DNA of 64,000 nucleotides from Candidatus Poribacteria bacterium (GCA_022394755.1 JAGFCA010000089.1:1-64000); one strand, 5' to 3'. Shown: positions 24,823 through 34,201, counted from the first letter of the stretch. Notes: generated by a model from the letters alone, not told the origin. Made by a program: numbers and translations.

Positions 24823-27156
24823 TCAAAATCTATTATCCAGACTAACACTTATATTAAAACCTGGTGCATTTACACCTGACCCGTGTTGTCTATAACGTTT
24901 ATCCAGTATGTTATCAACTGATAATGTTAACTGTGTATTGACATATACTGTAACACCGCCACGGAGATTAATTGTCCACCATCCAGGAGTTCCTGCATCT
25001 ATTGCATACCCTTTTGAATCAAATTCAATATCTTCAGGATCACGTGTTTTTCCTTGAATGCGTGGATCACGTATATCACTTCGATTTAATCTTCTTTGTT
25101 CAGCTGCAGCTCTAACAAAAAGAGTTCCCCAATATAGTGTGTTTTGTGGCTCAAACTGAATACCTATAATACCGTTCAAGGGTGGTTCTCTTCGTGTGCG
25201 TTCTTCCCACGGTTTTTCTGGATCAGGCGATTCACCGTTAATTAACAACACTTTGCCTCTTAAGATAGCTGCATTTCCATAGATTGACCAAGATGGGGTA
25301 ATAGGTGTTATCCCAGTCAATTCAATTCCTTGAAATTGTGCTTCATCTACATTATCAAAGACGAGTACATCAATTCCTTCATACCCCTCAATTAAATCTT
25401 GATGTAGTTTTGGTATCTGTCCTGCAGGATACGCATCTTGGACGGGTCGACGTGTTACTAAGCCGTTGATTTTACTGTGAAATATAGTAATTGTACCGTG
25501 GAAGTAAGGAGTTTTTGACTTCAAGCCGCCTTCAACGGTCCAAGATGTCTCGGCATCCAGATCAGGACTTGGGGCAGTTACACCCTCATTTGTTACCTCT
25601 ACGGCTGTTGTGTCATTCAAGGATGGAGCTCGAAATGCAGTACCAATCGATCCAACCAAATTGACTGTATCTGTCAAACCAACAACAATTCCTGCACTCC
25701 CAGTTAAACTACTATCAAATTCATTGAACTCATCAAAACTACTGTCTCTAATTGATAGGTCTGCCTTTGTTTGATATAAAGTCGTTCTACCCCCAAGAGT
25801 GAGTTCAATCCTTTCATGTAACTTAATCTCATCTTGAATGTATATACTGGTATCCCAAAACTGTGAACCGTCTATAAATCTTCCAATTTTATCGTTTATT
25901 TCTTCAGTTTCGGAATTCAGATCAGTATTTATAGTATGACTTTGCAATGTATCTAAATAAAATTCAGCACCCCCAACGATACGTTGTTGAGGTAAAACAG
26001 AACTAATTGCTTGAATACTTAGGCCAATCGTATTGACTGTATCATATCTTTGCCTACGAGATGTAGAATCAAGTTTTACCTCGTTCCGTCCTTCCTTTTG
26101 CCGTTGAAAGGATGCAGTCAATCGAATAAAGTCTATAATATTTACATCAGGTGAAGAAATGTAATTTGCATATAATAAATCTCTATTTTGTGGTTCAAAA
26201 AAGAACTCATCAAATTCTTGAGGTGCAATTTTATCATATCGTGGTGTCTGTGGCTGCCTCCACATTTGATAAGCAATATTAATGTGACTATTCGTATTTA
26301 TATGATATGTTATCTTGACATCAGAATCATAAGCCTTCCATCCAAGTGGGCCTTCAAGGTCTACAGTCCATCTATCAGGAATATCATCCTTGGACAACTT
26401 CCCAATATCTGTATAGTTATATAGATTTACATTACTTGGAATCTCATCCACAATTTCAAACTTTCTATTCTTATAATGTAGGTCATATCCATTTCCTGAA
26501 TTTAGGTCTCCATATTGACGAAAACCACCACCAAATCTCAATCCTAATTTACCTTTACTTCCAGATATTTCTACCCTTCCGAGTCTTTCTTGAGTTGCAG
26601 TAGAGTATCGTCCCAGAATCCGTGGATGTATTCTCCATGTTTTTTGATTAAGGTTTATTGGAATAGTTTTTGAAAAAAAACTAATTACACCACCCATTGC
26701 CCCACTCCCATATAACATAGAGTTTGAACCAAGTAAGACTTCTGCTCGATCAAGATTTTCTGGTGAAATTGTTGCAGTATATTGATTTGGACCTGATCTA
26801 AAGGTTGAATTATTGAGACGTACCCAATCTACTTGAACTAATGTATGATAACCAGTTAGACTCCTCAGCATTGGCGATCCTTGTCCAACAGTAGTCTGTT
26901 GTGCAATTACTCCACCAACATCACGTAATAGATTGGATGAGATATCAGCATTTGTTCGTTCTAATTGTCTGATATTTAATACCGACACAGAGTTTGGTGT
27001 GTTGAATGGATCTTTCTCCACACGAGTTGCGGTGACTGCGATTTCATCCAGTTCGACTACTTTTTGTCGAGATTCCTCATCAGCGGATGCAGGTAGTATG
27101 ATGAACATCATAGCCACATACAACAAGAGAAATACTATAGATACAAACTTTTTCAT
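24823..27156 (-). CDS. TonB-dependent outer-membrane receptor
   Basis: A 777-residue protein. The signal peptide (VSIVFLLLYVAMMFIILPASA, cut near residue 25) leads into a TonB-box-like VVELDEIAVTATRVEKDP, a plug domain (about 45-165, with SVSVLNIRQLERT, LRSLTGYHTLVQVDWVRLNN, and LLGSNSMLYGSGAMGGVISF), then a 22-strand-type beta-barrel ending in an aromatic C-terminal residue (ISVSLDNRF). The family imports iron chelates, cobalamin, or oligosaccharides. The substrate cannot be told from sequence, and no ABC permease or siderophore genes flank it. Confidence 0.92.
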   Translation of the reverse strand: MKKFVSIVFLLLYVAMMFIILPASADEESRQKVVELDEIAVTATRVEKDPFNTPNSVSVLNIRQLERTNADISSNLLRDVGGVIAQQTTVGQGSPMLRSLTGYHTLVQVDWVRLNNSTFRSGPNQYTATISPENLDRAEVLLGSNSMLYGSGAMGGVISFFSKTIPINLNQKTWRIHPRILGRYSTATQERLGRVEISGSKGKLGLRFGGGFRQYGDLNSGNGYDLHYKNRKFEIVDEIPSNVNLYNYTDIGKLSKDDIPDRWTVDLEGPLGWKAYDSDVKITYHINTNSHINIAYQMWRQPQTPRYDKIAPQEFDEFFFEPQNRDLLYANYISSPDVNIIDFIRLTASFQRQKEGRNEVKLDSTSRRQRYDTVNTIGLSIQAISSVLPQQRIVGGAEFYLDTLQSHTINTDLNSETEEINDKIGRFIDGSQFWDTSIYIQDEIKLHERIELTLGGRTTLYQTKADLSIRDSSFDEFNEFDSSLTGSAGIVVGLTDTVNLVGSIGTAFRAPSLNDTTAVEVTNEGVTAPSPDLDAETSWTVEGGLKSKTPYFHGTITIFHSKINGLVTRRPVQDAYPAGQIPKLHQDLIEGYEGIDVLVFDNVDEAQFQGIELTGITPITPSWSIYGNAAILRGKVLLINGESPDPEKPWEERTRREPPLNGIIGIQFEPQNTLYWGTLFVRAAAEQRRLNRSDIRDPRIQGKTRDPEDIEFDSKGYAIDAGTPGWWTINLRGGVTVYVNTQLTLSVDNILDKRYRQHGSGVNAPGFNISVSLDNRF

Positions 27157-27573
27157 TATTGATTTTATCTCCTAAATTAATTACAAACTCTGTTTAATCT
27201 GGTTGTTCTGATTTTTTATTCAAATATGAGCAAATTTGATGCCATATAGTTTATTTTAAATGATGTGTAATATCAAGAGAATACAGGTAGATAATTATAC
27301 AAGTGTCCAATTTTTACACACATATGAATAAGTTAACAACAATAAGAATTTATACTGTTTTTCTATACTTAAGATTAGCTAATAATTGAATGGAACATAT
27401 CCATCTAATAAAGTTATGGGATAGTCAATCACAATTATTGGGTGTATAAAGTTTTTGGCACTTTACAATAGTGTTTTTTATACCTACTGTAAAGTCAACT
27501 TAATTTTGATAGTTTATTCAAATAATTGTATACTTAGACTCAAGATAATTATTCATTTACCTTGGAGTCTATT
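27157..27573. other. Intergenic region ahead of the IS630 element
   Basis: It contains the upstream region of the TonB-dependent receptor (GGAGATAAAATCAATA before the ATG), a GTATAAAGTTTTTGGCA block at 27443-27460 repeated in inverted form at 29603, and the left end and promoter of the IS630 element. The stretch 27240-27420 is AT-rich with nothing identifiable. Confidence 0.55.
27506..27534 (+). promoter_or_regulatory. Transposase promoter
   Basis: TTGATA (27506-27511), a 17-nt spacer, and TATACT (27529-27534), just inside the left IS end and 40 nt before the transposase start codon. Confidence 0.65.
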
Positions 27574-28712
27574 ATGGCTGCTAAACAATTTAAAGTCATA
27601 CTTGATGAGTTTCAACGTGACTATCTCATTGATTTGATTTCTTCTGGCACAAACTCAGCACGAAAACTTACGCGCGCAAGGATCTTATTGAAAGCAGACG
27701 AAAGCGAGTTCGGTCCTGCTTATGCAGATGAAAAAATAAAAGAAGCGGTTGAAGTTTCAATTCCTACCATTGAGAGAACCCGAAAGACATTCGCACTTGA
27801 AGGGATTACTGCCGCACTGACACCTAAGAAGCCTTCTAAACCCCCAAATCCAAAGTTTGATGGAGAAAAGGAAGCACACCTCATCGCTTTAGTTTGCTCA
27901 GACCCTCCCCAAGGACACGCAAGATGGTCGCTTCGGTTGTTAGCAGATAAAATGGTAGAGTTGAAACATTTTACCAGTATTTCTCATGAAGCGATACGAA
28001 AAGTCCTAAAAAAAACGAACTCAAACCTTGGCTAAAAAAACAATGGTGTATTCCACCTGAAGCATCTGCGGAGTTTGTCGCTGCTATGGAAGATGTTTTA
28101 GATATCTATCAGCAACCCGATGACGCTTCAAATCCTGTGGTTTGTGTTGATGAAACAAGTAAACAACATATCAAAGAAACTCGAGACCCTATACCTATTG
28201 TTGAAGGTTCACCACAACGATATGATTATGAATACCAACGCAATGGAGTTAGCAATCTGTTTATGATTTTCGCACCATTACAAGGGTTTAGACAAGTTGA
28301 AGTGACAGACAGACGCACAAGTGTTGATTTTGCGAATATCTGTCGTGATTTGGTTGATGTTCATTTTCCCTATGCTCAAAAGATCACTCTTGTTTGCGAT
28401 AATCTCAATACTCATAAAAAGTCTTCGTTGTATAAAACTTTTGAACCAAAGGATGCCAGACGGATTACCAAAAAACTTGAGTTTCATTATACACCTAAGC
28501 ATGGTAGTTGGCTCAACATGGCTGAGATTGAACTTTCTGTACTCACGCGTGAATGCCTTTCAAGGCGTATTGCTGACCAACAGACACTCAAACAGGAAAT
28601 CCAAGCATGGCAAAACAGAAGAAATGAAAAACAGACCAAAACAAGTTGGAGGTTTACTACAGATGATGCACGTATAAAACTAAAACGACTATACCCATCG
28701 ATTATCACTTGA
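27574..28712 (+). CDS. IS630-family transposase, -1 frameshift at an A8 run
   Basis: DDE transposase encoded in two frames. The upstream frame (ATG 27574 with GGAG before it, stop at 28035) has the helix-turn-helix DNA-binding domain, ending RKVLKK. At 28008-28015 there is a run of eight A. A -1 slip on A-AAA-AAA continues as NELKPWLKKQW into the frame ending at 28712. The joined product is about 379 residues, with the DDE triad in VCVDETSKQH, VCDNLNTHK and LNMAEIELS. Several IS630 members are known to use programmed frameshifting, so this need not be a defect. The TA-directed end sequences and the intact triad suggest a functional element. Confidence 0.8.
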
Positions 28713-29756
28713 CTATGCACTACTATAGTTTTGGAAATTTCAGAGAGGATAAAACCAAATATAAAAGTGTTATGGCTTTTTCGACATTTTACTCCTGAGA
28801 ATCTAATTCCAAAAAAGATTTTTGGATAATATAAAGGGCATTCATACTGTTGATCCATGAATCTGATTCGAGGGAGGAAATGTGTGAAATCCTATTCAGA
28901 TAAGGGACCAAACAACAAATGTGGCAAGACCGCTTCTCCGCGTAATCTTGTATCATCCTCGATTCAGAAAAGAATACCATCCTACCAAAGCCTTCATCTC
29001 TGTGTAATCCGAGATTCTGAAATATGCAGCAATAGCTGTCGAATATCAGCGTCTCAGACAACTACATGCATAATACATAAAAATAAATTGAAGAAAATAA
29101 TTGACAAAGAAACTAATATCATACAGATAAATATACATTGACATAATAATATATACATGGTACAATAACATATAGATAATTTATATAATACATAGAAGTA
29201 AAATAAAGTATATTATAATCTAAGCCAATAATCTGATTTTTCAGGAGTGAATCTGCCGATAAAATTATGTTATGAAAATATTTAATAGTAAAAACAGAGT
29301 CTTCTCTCATCAAGGAAAACTACAAAATTGTAACTTTTTTCAAATTTTGGAATTAGAGGATTAATTCGCTAAAAACGCAGACAGGGACTAACAGGAAAGC
29401 CAGTGTAATAACAAGAGACATTCCTACACTTTGTAGGAAAAGTGTAACATTTTCTCACACATCTAATAAAATGTACTTGGTTGGAAAAACGATATAATCA
29501 TCTTAAAAATGTAATAGCTTAGATTTAATACTACTGTAAACTGTATACTGAAAACCAATAACTGTAATCTGTAAAATATACACATGGAAAATACGATATT
29601 TATGCCAAAAACTTTACATACCCGCAATTATTCGTTGCATTATGCATAAGTCTATGATAGATTACAATCATAAAAATAAGATAAGATATTCAATAATCGT
29701 ATCTAATAAAGATAGAGAATAATCCTTCATTCATACAATATTCGTTTGGGGTAAAT
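28713..29756. other. 1-kb gene-free region with repeats
   Basis: The right IS end is followed by another copy of the dispersed repeat (about 28835-29025). Next comes a very AT-rich block (29090-29300), a GCAGACAGGGACTAACAGG-type stretch near 29380 with CACTTTGTAGGAAAAGTGT at 29432-29450, and the inverted TGCCAAAAACTTTACATACCC block at 29603. No credible gene. Confidence 0.55.
28835..29025 (+). repeat. Dispersed intergenic repeat, third large copy
   Basis: It follows the same block order as 5185-5430: GGCATTCATAC..GTTGAT, CTGATTCGAGGGAGGAAATGTG, AATCCTATTCAGAT, GGCAAGACCGCTTCTCCGCG, CTCGATTCAGAAAAGAATACC, and GTGTAATCCGAGATTC. It lies directly 3' of the IS630 element. Confidence 0.65.
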
Positions 29757-30758
29757 ATGTCAAAACAGGAATTAAGATTTGCATTTATTGGTTGTGGTGG
29801 TAATGCACGTGGACATGGTCGTAGTGTAGCTGGTGTTGAAAATGTAGAAATAGTCGCTCTTGCAGATCCGAGTGAAGGATCACTTAACAACTTTAAGGAG
29901 ACTGTTGGATTAGATGATTCTGTCGAAACATTTTCAGATCATGATGAAATGTTATCAGCTGTGAAACCTGATGCTGTTGTCATTAGTTCACCTCACGGAC
30001 TTCATTTTGACCATATCATGTCAGCATTAAATGCTGGTTGTCATGTCCATACCGAAAAACCTATGGTTTGTACTGTTGACCATGCCAAACAGGTTATGGC
30101 TAAGGTAGAAGAAACAGGTTTACACCTTATGATTGGTTACCAACGACATTTAAGTCCAATCTACCAATATTGTCGCAAAGTTGTATTAAGTAACGAACTG
30201 GGTAAGGTAAACTTCGTAACTGCACATCAATCCCAGAATTGGTATAGAAATCAACAAGGTAAATGGCGTCAAGATCCGTTTTTGGGTGGTGGAGGTCAGC
30301 TAAATGATTCTGGAAGTCATCTGATAGACATCTTATTGTGGGTATTAGAAACCAGTCCTGATACAGTGTTTGCTATGATTGACAATTTAGATATTGAAGT
30401 GGATGTCCTTACTGCAATGACCATAAAATTTGATACTGGTGCATTGTGTAATATCAGCATTGTAGGACATGCACATGGTGGTGTAAGTGAGGATTTTTCA
30501 ATTTGGTTTGAAGATGGAGGTCTCTTCGTCCGAGGTGGACAACTCACTCGGCAGGAGGGCGGTAATGCACCTACTACTGTTGATGGAGATGATTTACCTA
30601 AGGGTGGAAACAAGGACGAAGCATTCATTGAACTGATTCGAGGTGAACGGAAGGAGAATCCAATTGGGGTTGAAAATGGACTTCGAGTAATCCAGCTTAC
30701 TGAAGCTGCATGGCAATCTGCTGATCTTGGAAAACCTGTTAAAGTTGATCTAAGTTAA
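29757..30758 (+). CDS. Gfo/Idh/MocA family oxidoreductase
   Basis: A 333-residue NAD(P)-dependent dehydrogenase of the glucose-fructose oxidoreductase / inositol dehydrogenase family. It has the N-terminal Rossmann motif FIGCGGNARGHGRSVAG, the conserved catalytic HTEKPM (about 99-104, EKP motif), and the C-terminal domain with GGGGQLNDSGSHLIDILLWVLE, where G-S-H-x-x-D is the active-site signature. Acts on an unknown sugar or cyclitol. SD GGGG lies before the ATG. The ABC ATPase follows after 28 nt and a PhyH gene overlaps that, so the three look like one operon. Confidence 0.88.
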   Translation: MSKQELRFAFIGCGGNARGHGRSVAGVENVEIVALADPSEGSLNNFKETVGLDDSVETFSDHDEMLSAVKPDAVVISSPHGLHFDHIMSALNAGCHVHTEKPMVCTVDHAKQVMAKVEETGLHLMIGYQRHLSPIYQYCRKVVLSNELGKVNFVTAHQSQNWYRNQQGKWRQDPFLGGGGQLNDSGSHLIDILLWVLETSPDTVFAMIDNLDIEVDVLTAMTIKFDTGALCNISIVGHAHGGVSEDFSIWFEDGGLFVRGGQLTRQEGGNAPTTVDGDDLPKGGNKDEAFIELIRGERKENPIGVENGLRVIQLTEAAWQSADLGKPVKVDLS

Positions 30759-30786
30759 TTTATGGTATTCATTTCTGGAGACTCCA

Positions 30787-31560
30787 TTGCTTGATGTCCA
30801 AAATGTATGTATCTCAATAGATAGGAAACTTATACTTACCGATCTCTCGTTTCAAGTATCCACAGGTGAAACCTGTATAATACTCGGGAAAAATGGTTCA
30901 GGAAAATCTCTCTTACTCAATCTGTTTGCTTCGATGATTAAACCGACATCAGGAACTGTAACTATAAATGGTTTAAATGTATTCACCAATTTAGACGAAG
31001 TCCGACCACAGATAGGATTTATACCTACAGACTTTGATGTTTATAGTGATTTAACTACAATTGACTATCTGAACTTTTTCTCTAAAGCATACAAATTGGA
31101 TAAGACAGAACGAAAAGGTGCAATAGAGGCAGTAATTGAATTAATGGATATACAAGACCTACGACATACTTTGATTGGTAGGCTATCTAAAGGGGAACGA
31201 CATCGACTTCTATATGCAAAAACATTTCTACATGACCCAGTCTTATGGTTAATTGATGATCCGTTATCAACTTTAGACCCGCAAGGAAAATTGGAAGTAG
31301 CAGAATTATTAAATGAACTGAAAGATATTGGCAAAACACTTGTCATTGCCACGAATCAGTTAGATGATGTGTATAGATTTTGTAATTTAAACGATGTGAA
31401 TTCTTCAAAGACAACTCTTCTTGGAATTCTTCATGACAATACTATTGCATTTTTTAACACACTACATCATATTCAAGAACAGTTTAAAAAGCAGAACAAT
31501 TATGAGACTTTAAATGCAAATTGGTTATATGAATTTTACTTGGAGGTTACACGAGAATAA
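30787..31560 (+). CDS. ABC transporter ATP-binding protein, ABC-2 type, no permease nearby
   Basis: The start is TTG 30787 with CTGGAG seven bases ahead; a nearby ATG is out of frame. Walker A is GKNGSGKS (about 36-43) and the Q-loop region is IGFIPTDFDVYSDLTTIDYL. The signature reads LSKGERHRLLYAKTFL instead of LSGGQ, and Walker B LWLIDDPLSTLDP has Asp where the catalytic Glu normally stands. The last ~60 residues (after NQLDDVYRFC) are a family-specific tail. ABC-2 type ATPases of this kind usually pair with a permease, but none is adjacent. Glu-to-Asp at the catalytic position may slow hydrolysis. It ends one base into the next gene's ATG. Confidence 0.85.
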   Translation: MLDVQNVCISIDRKLILTDLSFQVSTGETCIILGKNGSGKSLLLNLFASMIKPTSGTVTINGLNVFTNLDEVRPQIGFIPTDFDVYSDLTTIDYLNFFSKAYKLDKTERKGAIEAVIELMDIQDLRHTLIGRLSKGERHRLLYAKTFLHDPVLWLIDDPLSTLDPQGKLEVAELLNELKDIGKTLVIATNQLDDVYRFCNLNDVNSSKTTLLGILHDNTIAFFNTLHHIQEQFKKQNNYETLNANWLYEFYLEVTRE

Positions 31561-32333
31561 TGTCAGAAATTGGAAAATTCTTTGATGAAAATGGATATTA
31601 TTTTGCAAAAGGTGTCTACTCAAACGATGAAATCAAGACGATGGAACATGATTTTGATCGTGTAGTAGACCAACTACTAAAAAGCGATGAAAATGTAAAT
31701 GCACGCTGGGGTGGACGTATGATGGATGCCCTTGACGGCGGTGAATCTGTTATAATACATACACATAATATCCAAAGTTTTTCTGGAGTATGGATGAAGG
31801 CTTTTCAGCAAGATAACTTCTTGGATGTAACCGAAGCAATTGTTGGACCGGATATTATGCTACACCATTCAAAGTTATTTTGTAAGCCACCAGAAAAAGG
31901 ATCTCCATTTCCCATGCACCAAGATTGGCAATACTTTCCTTCTGTTAAGGATAGTATGATGGCTGCAATCATCTATGTATCTGAAGCAACAGATGAAATG
32001 GGTTGTGTCCGTGTTTATCCCGGTTCACATAAGGAACTCGGAAGAACTGGTGGAATGATGGGTAGAGGTGATAATGAAGAAATCACTGAGAAATATCCAA
32101 TTGAGAAAGCAACTGTATTGGAGGCGGAACCTGGAGATGTATTGTTCTTCAGTTATTTTACATTACACGGTTCAATGCCGAATCGGTCAAATAAGACACG
32201 TAAGAGTGTTCTTGTTCAGATGCTATCTGGTGATGACCAAATTGAAGATGAAAATAGACATACGAATGTCAAATTGGTATTACGTGGTTGGAATCATCTT
32301 GCTACACGTTCTTCCGTTGCAAGTATTGGTTGA
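31560..32333 (+). CDS. Phytanoyl-CoA dioxygenase (PhyH) family protein, copy 1
   Basis: A 257-residue Fe(II)/2-oxoglutarate-dependent oxygenase. The iron-binding facial triad is H120-x-D122 in FPMHQDWQYFP and H203 in FTLHGSMPN. The Arg in TRKSVLVQM fits 2-oxoglutarate binding. VYVSEATDEMGCVRVYPGSH is the family core strand. The substrate is unknown; bacterial members hydroxylate lipids, amino acids or small natural products. The start overlaps the stop of the ABC ATPase gene by one base (TAATG), indicating coupled translation. The window has two further PhyH genes (59240 and 63606). Confidence 0.88.
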   Translation: MSEIGKFFDENGYYFAKGVYSNDEIKTMEHDFDRVVDQLLKSDENVNARWGGRMMDALDGGESVIIHTHNIQSFSGVWMKAFQQDNFLDVTEAIVGPDIMLHHSKLFCKPPEKGSPFPMHQDWQYFPSVKDSMMAAIIYVSEATDEMGCVRVYPGSHKELGRTGGMMGRGDNEEITEKYPIEKATVLEAEPGDVLFFSYFTLHGSMPNRSNKTRKSVLVQMLSGDDQIEDENRHTNVKLVLRGWNHLATRSSVASIG

Positions 32334-32341
32334 GTAGGTAT

Positions 32342-32355
32342 TTACGATATCGTAA
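32342..32355. promoter_or_regulatory. 14-bp perfect palindrome upstream of the MntA/HepT module
   Basis: TTACGATATCGTAA is a perfect palindrome 72 nt upstream of the -35 box of the mntA promoter. It might be an operator; there is no direct evidence. Confidence 0.3.
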
Positions 32356-32426
32356 TTGTAGATATAAAATATCAAAGAATCAGAATACCCCATCCGGTTC
32401 AACTGATAGATTCGAAATACATTTAT

Positions 32427-32455
32427 TTGGTTCAAATAGTTTTTAGGTGTATAAT
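32427..32455 (+). promoter_or_regulatory. Promoter of the MntA/HepT module
   Basis: TTGGTT (32427-32432), a 17-nt spacer, and consensus TATAAT (32450-32455), 27 nt before the mntA start. Confidence 0.65.
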
Positions 32456-32481
32456 CAGATATCTTTTCAAAGGGTTTTAAG

Positions 32482-32793
32482 ATGGAAGATCAAACAATAC
32501 TCACTAAGGAACTAATTATACAGAGTCTTGTAGATAATCGAGAAACCTTGCATAAATACGGTGTCAAACGGATAGGTTTATTCGGATCTTACGTGAGAGG
32601 GACAGCGACTGCCGGAAGCGACATTGATATCGTTGTTGAACTCGAAAGGTTGACCCTTCGCGACTATATGGGGTTAGCACTGTTTCTTGAAGATCTCTTT
32701 AGGAAGGACGTTGACTTGGTAACTACTTCCTCTATCAAACAGCGTCTTAAACCTTATATAGAAAAAGAGATAGAATATGTCACGTATCTATAG
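32482..32793 (+). CDS. mntA: MntA-type antitoxin, minimal nucleotidyltransferase
   Basis: A 103-residue protein with the minimal nucleotidyltransferase core: FGSYVRGTATAGSDIDIVVEL (about 35-55), where G-S and D-x-D are the active-site motif, and the third Asp in KDVDLVTTSS. In known systems MntA AMPylates or polyadenylates the HepT toxin and neutralises it. AAGGG precedes the ATG. The gene ends by overlapping the hepT start by 17 nt, the usual arrangement in this type VII toxin-antitoxin module. Confidence 0.88.
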   Translation: MEDQTILTKELIIQSLVDNRETLHKYGVKRIGLFGSYVRGTATAGSDIDIVVELERLTLRDYMGLALFLEDLFRKDVDLVTTSSIKQRLKPYIEKEIEYVTYL

Positions 32794-33120
32794 TTTCTAT
32801 CTTGAGGATATAGTAAAGCATCTGAACGTATTACATCGTACTTAAAAGACATTACCTATAGCGACTTTGAAAGAGATCAGATGCGGGTTGACGCGGTTAT
32901 TCGTAATCCACAAATAGTCGGTGAAGCGGTCAAGAAACTCCCCGATTCAATCAAGGAAGAATACCCTAATATTGCATGGCAGGAAATTGCAGGATTAAGA
33001 AATAGAGTAACCCATGTATATTTTGATGTCGATATAGATATTATTTGGGATGTAGTGCAAATTGAACTTCCAATGTTGAAGACACAAATTCAACAAATCC
33101 TTAGGAAGATAAGTGAATGA
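32777..33120 (+). pseudogene. hepT: HepT toxin gene, frameshifted
   Basis: The gene opens at ATG 32777 inside the end of mntA (MSRIYSFYLEDIV), then reads out of frame into a stop. Deleting-or-adding analysis shows that one missing A in the GTAAAGCATC run at about 32812-32816 would restore VKASERITSYLKDITY and join the frame that ends at 33120. The downstream part holds the HEPN signature R-x4-H-x-Y as RNRVTHVYF, so the catalytic end is preserved but not reachable from the normal start. The internal ATG at 32881 would give a 79-residue fragment lacking the first helices. Either the toxin is inactivated while the antitoxin survives, or this is a homopolymer sequencing error. Confidence 0.8.
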
Positions 33121-33148
33121 GATCATTAAAGATAAAAAGGAGAATTAA

Positions 33149-34144
33149 ATGATAAAAGTTGCAAAGATTAGTATGGCACACGTTCACGCTGGTGGATATG
33201 CCCGACAAATTCACGAAAATCCAGAAACCGAACTCGTTGCTATTTGGGATGAGGAAGAGTATGGTGGAAAGGAAGCAGCCGAACAGTATGATGTGCCATT
33301 TTACACCGATCTTGATGAAATATTAAGTCGAGATGATGTTGATGCTGTTGCCGTTGATGCTGTCACATCTGATCATCCACGCGTAATGGTTGCTGCAGCT
33401 GAAGCAGGTAAACATATTTTCACTGAAAAAGCTCTTGCAATTACTGTTGCTGAATGTGATCCAATTATTGAAGCAGTTGAGAAAGCTGGCGTAAAATTTA
33501 TGATTTCTCTTCCTTCACGGGCAAATCCTGAAATACTTTTTGCCAAGAAGGCAATAGATGATGGTTTGTTAGGTGATATTACTTTTGGTCGTGGTCGTAT
33601 TGCACATTCAGCTGCCCTTGATAGTTGGTTTGGTGGATCAAGTGCATGGTTTGCTGATCCTGTTCGTGCCGGTGGTGGAGCACTTTTTGATTTAGGGTGT
33701 CATCGTGTTGATGTAATCCGATGGTTAATGGGTGAACCTAAGAGTGCTATTGCAAAGATAAATAATTTCACAGGTAATTTCCCAATAGATGACAACAGTG
33801 TTTCAGTAGTAGAATTTGCTAATAAAGCTTTAGGTGTGATTGATGTTGCATGGACACATCGGTCAGGACCGAATATGCTTGAAATTTATGGTACTGAAGG
33901 ATCTTTCGCTGCAGGTCATGGCGAAATGCATTTCGAAACACGAAAATTATCTGATGATGAAAAAGCTGATTATATTGCTAATGCACCAGAAGCACCGCCT
34001 GCACCGTTACAGCAGTGGATTAACGCAATTCTTCGTGATGAACCCATGACGATTACTATACAAGATGGACGTAACCTGACAGAATTGATGCAAGCGTTCT
34101 ATATCTCCTCTGAACAGGGGAAGGCAATAGAATTCCCACTCTAA
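33149..34144 (+). CDS. Gfo/Idh/MocA family oxidoreductase
   Basis: A 331-residue member of the family. The N-terminus MIKVAKISMAHVHAGGYARQ keeps only a modified dinucleotide-binding loop (no classical GxGxxG; A-H-V-H-A-G-G instead). FTEKALAIT stands where the EKP motif is usual, with Pro replaced by Ala. The C-terminal active-site signature GGGALFDLGCHRVDVIRWLMGEP is intact. Loss of a canonical Rossmann loop and of Pro in EKP suggests a diverged subfamily. It lies between the two toxin-antitoxin modules and has GGAG before the ATG. Confidence 0.85.
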   Translation: MIKVAKISMAHVHAGGYARQIHENPETELVAIWDEEEYGGKEAAEQYDVPFYTDLDEILSRDDVDAVAVDAVTSDHPRVMVAAAEAGKHIFTEKALAITVAECDPIIEAVEKAGVKFMISLPSRANPEILFAKKAIDDGLLGDITFGRGRIAHSAALDSWFGGSSAWFADPVRAGGGALFDLGCHRVDVIRWLMGEPKSAIAKINNFTGNFPIDDNSVSVVEFANKALGVIDVAWTHRSGPNMLEIYGTEGSFAAGHGEMHFETRKLSDDEKADYIANAPEAPPAPLQQWINAILRDEPMTITIQDGRNLTELMQAFYISSEQGKAIEFPL

Positions 34145-34151
34145 CCACTAC

Positions 34152-34180
34152 TTGACTCGTCCACAAATCAATGCTAAAAT
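34152..34180 (+). promoter_or_regulatory. Promoter of the HicB/HicA module
   Basis: TTGACT (34152-34157), a 17-nt spacer, and TAAAAT (34175-34180), with AGGAGA just before the ATG at 34202. Confidence 0.75.
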
Positions 34181-34201
34181 CTTAATCATTAGGAGAATGA
34201 C

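Larger units (their letters stand above)
27479..28728 (+). mobile_element. IS630-family insertion sequence
   Basis: It contains a two-frame transposase (27574-28712) bounded by candidate inverted ends: CTACTGTAAAGTCAACTTA at 27484-27502 and, on the minus strand, GTAGTGCATAGTCAAGTGA at 28708-28726 agree at about 13 of 19 positions. A TA dinucleotide is present next to both ends, as expected for IS630 target duplication. The exact edges are uncertain by a few bases. The total length of about 1.25 kb is normal for the family. Confidence 0.7.

Noticed and set aside
28857..29141. 94-codon open frame after the IS630 element
   Set aside because: It reads through the third dispersed-repeat copy and AT-rich DNA without coding signals.
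32881..33120. Independent small gene of 79 codons
   Set aside because: It is the 3' part of hepT; the upstream overlapping start and the HEPN motif show one frameshifted gene.
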